Source of the DNA: RGIG8709 sp045537065
Lineage (GTDB): Bacteria; Bacillota; Clostridia; Monoglobales; Monoglobaceae
NCBI GenBank assembly: GCA_045537065.1
Contig: JAZSOT010000014.1
Span: 1 to 13,183, forward strand
DNA: 13,183 nt
Direction of reading: 5' to 3'
Shown here: positions 6,960 to 13,183 of the stretch, one piece after another
Numbering within the stretch: position 1 is the first letter of the stretch
Layout: each line of letters starts with the position of its first letter
Position numbers and translations under genes: made by a program
The notes under the pieces: model-generated
What the model was told of the DNA's origin: nothing
Database searches by the model: none
What the model saw: only the letters and a program-made list of their open reading frames with translations

Positions 6960-7583
6960 ATGGACAAACAGGCAAGAGATGCAAGAGACCAGATGAGACA
7001 GCTTAGCAAAAAAGAAAAGTGGGCAAATTTCTGGTATTATTACAGAGTGCATGTTATTGTTTCGATTTTTGCCTTTATTGCTGTTGCGTTTGGTATTTCA
7101 GAATGTGTAAGACAGGTTGATTATGACCTTGAAATTGCATATTACAGTACAAACTATATAAGTAATGAAGCTGTAACAAGCCTGAATGAAAAATTACAGA
7201 AAAACATTGAGGATATAAATTTTGATGCTCAGTCAATTATCTGGATAGCTCCATGCTATGCAAGCTTGAATGATGCATCCGAGCAGACTCAGGCGGCACT
7301 TTTAAGACTCCAGACAGAGATTTCTGCAGGGGATTCAATGGGCTATATAATGGATGAAAAATTCTTTGAGCTTGTTTATGAAAGCTATGGAGAGTGCTTT
7401 GATAAAGTAATTCAAATAAGTGATTATCCCGAAATAAGAGAAATGCTTGGCTTAAAAGAAGATACAAAGCTATATTGGATGACAAAAGCCCTGTATGAAA
7501 GCGAAAGTGATGATGAAAGAAAAATCGCATCTCACGAAAATGCAGTCAGGGTAGAAAAATATTTTGAAGGACTTGAAAAATAA
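6960..7583 (+). CDS. Single-pass membrane protein of unknown function
   Basis: I do not recognise a named family. The 207-aa protein has a charged N-terminus (about 1-20, rich in K, R, D and Q), an aromatic pre-membrane motif WANFWYYYRVHV (21-32), and one hydrophobic helix at about 32-48, followed by an acidic soluble domain of about 155 residues. Positive charges before the helix suggest the N-terminus is inside and the C-terminal domain outside, so it is probably a signal-anchor protein. The outer domain has alternating strand and helix segments such as YDLEIAYYSTNYI and LQTEISAGDSMGYIMDEKFF, which loosely recall solute-binding proteins; this is a weak resemblance. ATG 6960 has a GAGG ribosome binding site at 6947-6950, 9 nt upstream, and lies 18 nt after greA. 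It is the last gene before the terminator, so it is likely transcribed with greA. Confidence 0.8.
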   Translation: MDKQARDARDQMRQLSKKEKWANFWYYYRVHVIVSIFAFIAVAFGISECVRQVDYDLEIAYYSTNYISNEAVTSLNEKLQKNIEDINFDAQSIIWIAPCYASLNDASEQTQAALLRLQTEISAGDSMGYIMDEKFFELVYESYGECFDKVIQISDYPEIREMLGLKEDTKLYWMTKALYESESDDERKIASHENAVRVEKYFEGLEK

Positions 7584-7584
7584 T

Positions 7585-7621
7585 AAAAATATCCCACCGA
7601 CTTTAGCGGTGGGATGTTTTT
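7585..7621. terminator. Bidirectional intrinsic terminator between convergent operons
   Basis: ATCCCACCG (7591-7599) pairs perfectly with CGGTGGGAT (7607-7615) around a 7-nt loop. On the plus strand it is followed by G and TTTTT (7617-7621). On the minus strand the A-rich run at 7585-7589 supplies the U-tract. The A and T runs can also extend the stem through a U-G wobble (7590/7616). It lies between the stop of the membrane protein gene (7583) and the stop of gatB (7624), so one hairpin serves both operons. Confidence 0.93.
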
Positions 7622-7623
7622 AT

Positions 7624-9042
7624 TTAAGAATTTAAAGCTTTATCAAGATATTCCCTTATTGATGTGGGAGTTGCCTTTCCTTTAAGCTCTCTTGATGCCT
7701 GACCCATAAAGAAACCGAAAACATTTGTTTTTCCGTTTTTATAATCAGAGACAAGGTCGGCTCTTTCTTCTAATAGCTTGTCTATAAATTCAGCAATTGC
7801 ACCTGTATCTTCAACAACGATAAATCCATTTTTGTTTGCTATGTCATCAGGGGCTCCGCCCTCTTCAAACATAATGCGGATAATGGTTTTTGCATCAATT
7901 CGGTTAACAATATTTTTGTCAGCCATTTCACAGACTCTTGCAAAGTCTTTTGCAGAAACAGGTATTTCCTCTGCATCTGTTTCTTTAACTCTTCTCATAA
8001 CCTCGGTTAAGAACATATTGGCAACAGATTTATATTCAGGATAAATTTTAACCGTTTCGTCATAGAAATCGGAGATATATTTTTCAAGAGTAATAACTCT
8101 TGCATCTTCGTCAGTAAGACCGAATTCTTTAACATATTTTTCTGCTCTCTGATGTGGGAGGAGCGGAATTTCCTGTCTTATTTTTTCTACATCTTCTTCT
8201 GTAAATGTAACTGCAAGAACATCAGGTTCAGGGAAATAACGATAATCGTTTGCATTTTCTTTTGTTCTCATAGGACTTGTGATGCCCATTGCATCATCAA
8301 ATCTTCTTGTTTCCTGAATAACCTCTTTTCCATTATCAAGTAGTTCTGTCTGACGTTCTATTTCATATTCAATAGCCCTTTGAATACCGCGGAGAGAGTT
8401 CATATTCTTTATTTCTGCTCTTTCTCCAAGCTTAGAAGACCCCACAGGCTTAAGAGAAACGTTAACATCTGCACGGATTGAGCCTTCCTGCATCTTAGCA
8501 TCACAAACCCCAAGGTATTTAAGATATAGTCCGATTTTTGAAACAAATTCAGCAGCCTCTTCTGAAGATTTTATATCAGGCTCTGAAACAATTTCAATAA
8601 GAGGAACACTGCAACGGTTGTAGTCTGCCCAGCTTTGTCCGTTATAGTCGTCGTGGAAAAGCTTTCCCGCATCCTCTTCCAAGTGAATCCTGTTAATACG
8701 GACAACTGTACCAGTTGAAAGCTCTAATTTTCCGTTTGTGCAAAGGGGAAGGTCGAGCTGTGAAATCTGGTATGCTTTTGGAAGGTCAGGATAGAAATAA
8801 TTTTTTCTGTCAAATCTTGAGTATCTGTTTATATCGCAACCAAAAGCAAGTCCTGCTCTAACTGCATATTCAACTGCAGAGTGATTTATAATTGGGAGTG
8901 CCCCGGGCTGACCTGTGCATACAGGACAGATATGTGTGTTTGGGTCTCCGCCAAATTCGGCACTGCAGGAGCAGAAAACCTTTGTGTTTGTTGAAAGCTC
9001 TGCGTGTATTTCAAGACCAATGACTGTATCATATTTACTCAT
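7624..9042 (-). CDS. gatB: Asp-tRNA(Asn)/Glu-tRNA(Gln) amidotransferase subunit B
   Basis: tRNA-binding and kinase subunit of GatCAB: it phosphorylates the side-chain carboxylate of mischarged Glu-tRNA(Gln) or Asp-tRNA(Asn) so that ammonia from GatA can amidate it. At 472 aa it is full length. Visible family features are VIGLEIHAEL at 7-16, the zinc-site cysteines C24, C26, C39 and C42 (FCSCSAEF to HICPVCTGQPG), the RKNYFYPDLPKAYQISQ segment, ADVNVSL and DYRYFPEPD. The C-terminal part is the helical and YqeY-like tail domain, ending near SIREYLDKALNS, that holds the tRNA. ATG 9042 is preceded by AGGTG (9054-9050) at 7 nt. It is the last gene of the minus-strand operon, 21 nt after gatA, and ends 3 nt before the terminator. 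Confidence 0.97.
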   Translation of the reverse strand: MSKYDTVIGLEIHAELSTNTKVFCSCSAEFGGDPNTHICPVCTGQPGALPIINHSAVEYAVRAGLAFGCDINRYSRFDRKNYFYPDLPKAYQISQLDLPLCTNGKLELSTGTVVRINRIHLEEDAGKLFHDDYNGQSWADYNRCSVPLIEIVSEPDIKSSEEAAEFVSKIGLYLKYLGVCDAKMQEGSIRADVNVSLKPVGSSKLGERAEIKNMNSLRGIQRAIEYEIERQTELLDNGKEVIQETRRFDDAMGITSPMRTKENANDYRYFPEPDVLAVTFTEEDVEKIRQEIPLLPHQRAEKYVKEFGLTDEDARVITLEKYISDFYDETVKIYPEYKSVANMFLTEVMRRVKETDAEEIPVSAKDFARVCEMADKNIVNRIDAKTIIRIMFEEGGAPDDIANKNGFIVVEDTGAIAEFIDKLLEERADLVSDYKNGKTNVFGFFMGQASRELKGKATPTSIREYLDKALNS

Positions 9043-9063
9043 AATAATTCACCTGTCCCTTTC

Positions 9064-10497
9064 TTAAAGCTTTGGAGCTTTTCTTTCAAAATGCTTTTCA
9101 TAAAGGTCGGCAAATTGAATAAGTTTAGCGTCGTCATATTGTTTAGCAGAAAGTGAAAAACCAATGGGCATTCCGTTTTTGTCATAACCGCAGGTTGTTG
9201 AAATTGCAGGAATACCTGCAATGTTTGCAGTAACTGTGCAAATATCTTCTGCGTACATTTTTGCAGGGTCATCAATATTTTTGCCTATAGGATAAGCAAC
9301 AGATGGAGCTGTAGGAGTCAGGAACACATCACATTTTGAGAAGATTTCCTCGTGTTCTCTTTTAAATTCCTGGCGAACAGCCATTGCCTTTTTGTAGTAA
9401 GCATCATAATAACCACTTGAAAGAGCATATGTGCCAAGAAGAATTCTTCTTTTAACCTCGTCACCAAAGCCCTCGCTTCTGCTTTTTCTGATAAGCTCGT
9501 CATAGCTTTCGGGATTTTCTGTGCGATAACCGTATTTAACCCCGTCATATCTTGAAAGGTTGGAGCTTGCCTCTGCACAGGCTAAAAGATAGTATGCTGA
9601 AACTGCGTATTTAAGAGATTTCATTGAAACCTCAACAAGCTCTGCACCCATTTCTTTATAAAAATCTGCAGCCTTTAAAACGGCTTTTTTAACTTCTTCG
9701 TCAATGCTTGCTTCAAAAAATTCTTTTGGAAGACCGATTTTTGCACCTTTTATATCTTTATCCAAAAGTGATGTAAAGTCAATTTTAACATCTCTTGCTG
9801 TCTGGTCGTGGGGATCCTTGCCTGATATTGTGTTTAAAACATAAGCACAATCTTCTGCAGACTTTGCAATAGGTCCAATCTGGTCAAGGGAGCTTCCAAA
9901 AGCCACAAGACCAAAACGAGAAACTGTGCCGTAGGTTGGTTTAATACCTGTAACGCCACAGAATGATGCAGGCTGACGGATTGAACCACCGGTATCAGAA
10001 CCAAGAGCACAGACACAAATATCAGCAGAAACTGCCGCGGCACTTCCGCCTGAGGAACCGCCCGGAACTCTTTTTGTGTCAAAAGGGTTTTTTGGTTTGG
10101 TAAAAGCACAGGTCTGGGAAGAGCCTCCCATGGCAAATTCGTCCATAGCAGTCTTTCCTATAACAACACCGCCATCTGCGAGAAGCTTTTCCATAACTGT
10201 TGCGTTGTATGGAGGAATATAGTCCTCAAGCATTTTTGATGCACAAGTGGTTTTTATTCCCTTAGTGCAGATATTATCTTTAATAGCAACGGGAATGCCA
10301 AGCAGCATAGAGCTTTCACCCTTTGCTATTCTTTCATCTGCAGATTTTGCCATATTTAGGGCTTCGTCTTCGCAAATGGTTATATAAGCACCAAGCTCCG
10401 AATTAAGCTTTTTGGCTTTTTCTAAATATTCTTTTGTGATTTCTATAGATGAAATCTCTTTATTATCAAGCTTTTTTCTAAGCTCTGTAATTTTCAT
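9064..10497 (-). CDS. gatA: Glu-tRNA(Gln)/Asp-tRNA(Asn) amidotransferase subunit A
   Basis: Amidase-signature subunit that hydrolyses glutamine and passes ammonia to GatB. The 477-aa protein carries the Ser-cisSer-Lys triad: K73 in GIPVAIKDNI, S148 in PGGSSGGSAAAV, and the nucleophile S172 in GSDTGGSIRQPAS. The glycine-serine-rich amidase signature covers about residues 145-180 and is followed by CGVTGIKPTYG. The start is ATG 10497, with a strong ribosome binding site 7 nt upstream; a longer in-frame reading to 10569 overlaps gatC and adds no family sequence. It lies 13 nt after gatC and 21 nt before gatB, the standard C-A-B order. All catalytic residues are present, so it should be active. 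Confidence 0.97.
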   Translation of the reverse strand: MKITELRKKLDNKEISSIEITKEYLEKAKKLNSELGAYITICEDEALNMAKSADERIAKGESSMLLGIPVAIKDNICTKGIKTTCASKMLEDYIPPYNATVMEKLLADGGVVIGKTAMDEFAMGGSSQTCAFTKPKNPFDTKRVPGGSSGGSAAAVSADICVCALGSDTGGSIRQPASFCGVTGIKPTYGTVSRFGLVAFGSSLDQIGPIAKSAEDCAYVLNTISGKDPHDQTARDVKIDFTSLLDKDIKGAKIGLPKEFFEASIDEEVKKAVLKAADFYKEMGAELVEVSMKSLKYAVSAYYLLACAEASSNLSRYDGVKYGYRTENPESYDELIRKSRSEGFGDEVKRRILLGTYALSSGYYDAYYKKAMAVRQEFKREHEEIFSKCDVFLTPTAPSVAYPIGKNIDDPAKMYAEDICTVTANIAGIPAISTTCGYDKNGMPIGFSLSAKQYDDAKLIQFADLYEKHFERKAPKL

Positions 10498-10504
10498 ATT
10501 AAAA

Positions 10505-10512
10505 TCCTCCCT
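10505..10512 (-). promoter_or_regulatory. Strong ribosome binding site of gatA overlapping the gatC stop
   Basis: Read on the minus strand this is AGGGAGGA, ending 7 nt before the gatA ATG at 10497. Its first bases fall in the gatC TAG stop (10513-10511), so ribosomes ending gatC arrive on the gatA initiation site. This supports the shorter gatA start and coupled expression of the subunits. Confidence 0.75.
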
Positions 10513-10795
10513 AATCAACAACTTTAGGCACAACAAACATATTTTCAATAACGCTTGGTCCGCCGTCAACTAAGCCTTTCATATTATCAAAGGTTTCCAC
10601 TTTATCTTCTCTGAGAGAGGAAAAAGGAACAGCATTACTGTTATCTATAGGGTCATATTCAAAATCGGATTCACCGATAGTGTCCATAAGATTCATAATA
10701 GATGCCATATCCTTTGCGTATTTTTCAAGCTCGTCTTCAGTGAAAGAAAGTCTTGAAAGGTCGGAAAGCATTTTTAAATCGTCCTTAGTAATCAT
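10511..10795 (-). CDS. gatC: Asp-tRNA(Asn)/Glu-tRNA(Gln) amidotransferase subunit C
   Basis: Small non-catalytic subunit that wraps around the GatA-GatB interface and stabilises the complex. The 94-aa protein is the usual size (about 95-100). It shows the two N-terminal helices typical of GatC, with LKMLSDLSRLSFTEDELEKY and a second helix near MASIMNLMDTI, then a long extended tail with AVPFSSLREDKVE and the C-terminal VIENMFVVPKVVD, the segment that threads between the partner subunits. ATG 10795 has AAAGGTAG a few bases upstream on the minus strand. It is the first subunit gene, 14 nt after mnmG, so amidotransferase synthesis is tied to tRNA modification. Confidence 0.95.
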   Translation of the reverse strand: MITKDDLKMLSDLSRLSFTEDELEKYAKDMASIMNLMDTIGESDFEYDPIDNSNAVPFSSLREDKVETFDNMKGLVDGGPSVIENMFVVPKVVD

Positions 10796-10809
10796 TTTTA
10801 TCTACCTTT

Positions 10810-12675
10810 CTACAGTGATTTTAAATATACAAGAAGAACAGCAATATCAGCAGGAGAAACTCCAGAAATTCGGGATGCCTGTCCAAGTGATGCAGGTCTT
10901 ATTTTTTCAAGCTTTTGTCTTGCCTCTGTCCTTAAGCCGTCCATTGACATATAGTCAATATCGTCGGGCATTTTTTTATTTTCAAGTCTTTTAAACTGAT
11001 TAACCTGCAAAAGCTGTCTTTTAATATAGCCCTCATATTTAATGCTGATTTCAGCTTGCTCCTTAACATCATCGGGAAGAGAGGTGCGACCTTTATCAAT
11101 TTTTGCCATATTCTCATATGTAACCTCAGGTCTTTTTAAAAGCTCCGAAGCTTTAACTCCCGTTGTGATAAGGGTGCTCCCGCACTCCGTAAGAAAATCA
11201 TTAACCTCTTTAGAGGGCGGGAAAACAAGGTTTGCAAGTCTTTCCTTTTCCTCTTCAACAAGTCTGTATTTTTCAAGGAATTTATTATATCTTTCCTCTG
11301 AAATAAGTCCAAGCTTATATCCAAGAGGAGTAAGTCTCTGGTCTGCATTGTCCTGTCTTAAAAGAAGTCTGTATTCAGAGCGAGAGGTCATCATTCTGTA
11401 TGGCTCATTTGTACCTTTTGTAACAAGGTCGTCTATTAGTGTGCCGATATATGCCTCACTTCTGTCTAATGTAAATGGCTCTTTTCCAAGAATTTTGTAA
11501 GCCGCATTTATGCCTGCAATAAGTCCCTGTGCTGCAGCCTCCTCATAGCCTGATGTTCCGTTAAACTGCCCTGCTCCGAAGAGCCCGCTTATTTTTTTGA
11601 ACTCAAGTGTAGGCTTAAGCTGGAGAGGGTTACAGCAATCATATTCAATGGCATATGCATTTCTTGTAACCTGTGCATTTTCAAGTCCCGGAAGAGTGTG
11701 AAGCATTTCAATTTGCACATCTTCGGGAAGACTGCTTGAAAATCCCTGAATATACATCTCTTCTGTGTTAAGCCCCATAGGCTCAATAAAAAGTTGATGG
11801 CGTTCCTTGTCTTTAAAACGCATAATTTTATCTTCAATTGACGGGCAGTATCTTGGGCCAACTCCTGTTATCTCTCCTCCATAAAGAGGTGAACGGTGAA
11901 TGTTGTCCAGTATAACCTTGTGAGTTCTTTCGTTTGTATATGTTATATAGCATTCTGCCTGATTTTTAAGCTCCTCGGTTGTTTCAAAGGAGAAAGGAGT
12001 GATTTTTTCATCCCCGTCTTGTCTTTCAAGCTTTGAAAAATCAATGCTCCGTCTGTTGACTCTTGCGGGGGTTCCCGTTTTGAAACGAACAAGCTCAACT
12101 CCGATTTCCTCAAGGCTCTTTGAAAGATAATTTGCAGGGAAAACTCCGTCAGGACCGCTTTCCATATTGAAATCTCCCATAAATATTTTGCCTTTTAGAT
12201 ATGTTCCCGTTGAAATGATAACCGCCTTGCAGTTATATCTTGTGCCTGCCCTTGTAACAACGCCTGAAACACTGCCGTCATCATTTGTGAGAACCTGACA
12301 TATCTCGCTTTGTCTTATATGAACATTATCAGAAAGCTCAAGACGATGCTTCATTTCCTCCTGATAATGCCGTCTGTCAATTTGTGCTCTTAAGGAATAA
12401 ACTGCAGGACCTTTTCCCTTGTTTAAAATTCTTGACTGAATAAAGGTTTTGTCTGCGGCTTTTCCCATTTCGCCTCCGAGGGCGTCGATTTCTCGAACAA
12501 GATGTCCCTTTGCGGTTCCACCGATACAAGGATTGCAAGGCAGGTTTGCAAGCTGGTCTAAGGTAATGGAAAAAAGACAAGTCTTCATTCCAAGCCTTGC
12601 CGCAGCTAAGGTGGCTTCCACTCCTGCGTGTCCGCCGCCAACAACTATAACATCATAATTATCTGCTGTAAACAA
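10810..12675 (-). CDS. mnmG: tRNA U34 5-carboxymethylaminomethyl-modifying enzyme MnmG (GidA)
   Basis: FAD-dependent partner of the GTPase MnmE; together they add the cmnm group at C5 of wobble U34. The 621-aa protein is full length. Visible are the N-terminal FAD dinucleotide motif VIVVGGGHAGVEA (10-21), C47 in LPCNPCIGG and C277 in GPRYCPSIEDKI (the two functional cysteines of the family at their E. coli positions), LFGAGQFNGTSGYEEAAAQG near 365-384, and the helical C-terminal region with GYIKRQLLQV, the tRNA/MnmE-binding part. C50 is an additional cysteine beside C47. The start is TTG 12675, supported by AGAGG 7 nt upstream; the frame begins MFTADNYDVIVV, matching the family start. It begins 3 nt after the stop of the DUF5662-like gene and precedes gatC by 14 nt. 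MnmE is not in the window. Confidence 0.96.
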   Translation of the reverse strand: MFTADNYDVIVVGGGHAGVEATLAAARLGMKTCLFSITLDQLANLPCNPCIGGTAKGHLVREIDALGGEMGKAADKTFIQSRILNKGKGPAVYSLRAQIDRRHYQEEMKHRLELSDNVHIRQSEICQVLTNDDGSVSGVVTRAGTRYNCKAVIISTGTYLKGKIFMGDFNMESGPDGVFPANYLSKSLEEIGVELVRFKTGTPARVNRRSIDFSKLERQDGDEKITPFSFETTEELKNQAECYITYTNERTHKVILDNIHRSPLYGGEITGVGPRYCPSIEDKIMRFKDKERHQLFIEPMGLNTEEMYIQGFSSSLPEDVQIEMLHTLPGLENAQVTRNAYAIEYDCCNPLQLKPTLEFKKISGLFGAGQFNGTSGYEEAAAQGLIAGINAAYKILGKEPFTLDRSEAYIGTLIDDLVTKGTNEPYRMMTSRSEYRLLLRQDNADQRLTPLGYKLGLISEERYNKFLEKYRLVEEEKERLANLVFPPSKEVNDFLTECGSTLITTGVKASELLKRPEVTYENMAKIDKGRTSLPDDVKEQAEISIKYEGYIKRQLLQVNQFKRLENKKMPDDIDYMSMDGLRTEARQKLEKIRPASLGQASRISGVSPADIAVLLVYLKSL

Positions 12676-12678
12676 AAT

Positions 12679-13183
12679 TTAGCCTCTTTTCTGTTGCCTT
12701 TTATAGTCTTTATAATAATTCTTAATGTGTCTGTAAGTTTCCTCTTCCCCTTTTTCTGAAAGCATAACAAGCCATGATTCCAAAAGGTCAGAGGTTTCGG
12801 GATGAATAAATCTAAAGTCTTTGCCTTTTAAAAAATATTCTATAGGATGACTATTTGTGTATTTTTCCCCCTGATAGGTTTTACTTGCTGCAACTCTGTC
12901 GCAAAACATCTCAATGCAGTATTTAAGCGGCATTTTAACCGCCATAACCTTTCTTTCTTTTGGGTTATAATCTGTCCAGTATTCAAAATGGTGCTTGTTT
13001 CTTCCCTTGTGGTGAAGCCATGCGGTGCTGTAGCCTATGTCTTTACGTTCATTTTCGTTTGCGGAATATTTTCCGTTTGCGTAATATTTGGCTCCTGCCT
13101 TGAATTCGGTGATGCTGTACTTGGACAAATCGTGCAAAAGTCCGCGAACAGGTATCCCTGCTTTGAAGGCATGACGTATTACC
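12679..13183 (-). CDS. DUF5662-like His-rich protein, 5' end outside window
   Basis: The reading frame is open to the right edge, so the N-terminus is missing; 167 residues are visible. The frame continues upstream of a TTG at 13137 through HAFKAGIPVRGLLHDLSKYS, so that TTG is not the true start. It resembles DUF5662 proteins from memory; no function is established to my knowledge. Histidines and acids are patterned: H4, H17-D18, H57-H58, H64-H65 with E67, and D95 (window numbering). This recalls the H...HD...H...H...D metal site of HD-type phosphohydrolases, which is inference only. Other segments are rich in aromatic and Lys residues (KAGAKYYANGKY, WTDYNPKERK), and the C-terminus is basic. 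It is the first visible gene of the mnmG-gatCAB operon, its stop 3 nt before the mnmG start. Confidence 0.75.
   Translation of the reverse strand, partial: VIRHAFKAGIPVRGLLHDLSKYSITEFKAGAKYYANGKYSANENERKDIGYSTAWLHHKGRNKHHFEYWTDYNPKERKVMAVKMPLKYCIEMFCDRVAASKTYQGEKYTNSHPIEYFLKGKDFRFIHPETSDLLESWLVMLSEKGEEETYRHIKNYYKDYKRQQKRG
12683..12687 (-). promoter_or_regulatory. Ribosome binding site inside the upstream gene that supports the TTG start of mnmG
   Basis: AGAGG on the minus strand (12687-12683) lies in the last codons of the DUF5662-like gene, 7 nt before TTG 12675. No ATG is available at the family-consistent N-terminus, so this site is the main support for a TTG start and suggests coupled translation. 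Confidence 0.65.

Noticed and set aside
10498..10569. N-terminal extension of gatA into gatC
   Set aside because: A strong ribosome binding site precedes ATG 10497 and the family-typical N-terminus begins there; the extension is gatC read in another frame.
11042..11500. 152-codon open frame on the plus strand inside mnmG
   Set aside because: Antisense to a full-length, well-conserved mnmG; its low-complexity Ser/Leu composition mirrors complementary codons of that gene.
1..13183. Mobile elements, CRISPR arrays, tRNA/rRNA genes, defence or biosynthetic systems
   Set aside because: No transposase, integrase, direct-repeat array, RNA gene or accessory cassette is visible. Nearly all bases are used by conserved housekeeping genes with similar base composition, so there is no support for a novel system or recent transfer.

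Overview
The window is a compact, low-GC bacterial chromosome segment. It is AT-rich, uses many AGA arginine codons and occasional TTG starts, has purine-rich Shine-Dalgarno sites, and leaves almost no space between genes. Gene content (clostridial-type NifS/NifU/MnmA, a PcrA/UvrD helicase with an N-terminal insertion, GatCAB, a DUF5662-like protein) points to an anaerobic member of the Bacillota, most likely class Clostridia. I cannot place it below that rank from sequence alone.

Layout. Plus-strand block (44-6368): rnhA (RNase HI), nifS (cysteine desulfurase), nifU (Fe-S scaffold), mnmA (tRNA U34 2-thiolase), a pcrA/uvrD-like helicase and a YqeM-like SAM methyltransferase. Spacings are 2 to 60 nt, so this is probably one transcription unit whose promoter lies at or beyond the left edge. 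A near-perfect sigma-A-type promoter (6369-6398) starts on the base after the methyltransferase stop and drives greA plus a single-pass membrane protein of unknown function (6960-7583). A strong hairpin with T-tracts on both strands (7585-7621) ends this unit and also ends the opposing one. Minus-strand block, read right to left (13183-7624): a 5'-truncated DUF5662-like gene, mnmG, gatC, gatA and gatB, with gaps of 3 to 21 nt, evidently one operon.

How the genes fit together. NifS mobilises sulfur from cysteine, NifU builds Fe-S clusters, and MnmA thiolates U34 of tRNA. MnmG (with MnmE, not in this window) adds the 5-carboxymethylaminomethyl group to the same U34, so the two convergent operons supply both halves of the wobble-uridine modification. 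GatCAB converts Glu-tRNA(Gln), and possibly Asp-tRNA(Asn), to the amidated forms, which implies an indirect route to at least one of these aminoacyl-tRNAs. RNase HI, the PcrA-like helicase with its C-terminal RNA-polymerase-binding type domain, and GreA all act on R-loops or stalled RNA polymerase.

This is a housekeeping region. I found no phage, transposon, CRISPR, RNA gene or defence system, and the longest stretch without an assigned gene is under 100 bases. The most interesting points are local: an MnmA with a CxxC plus distal Cys arrangement in place of DxxC, next to Fe-S machinery; a Cys/His-rich tail on NifU; a PcrA insertion; an uncharacterised membrane protein tied to greA; and a His-rich DUF5662-like gene at the head of the mnmG-gatCAB operon.
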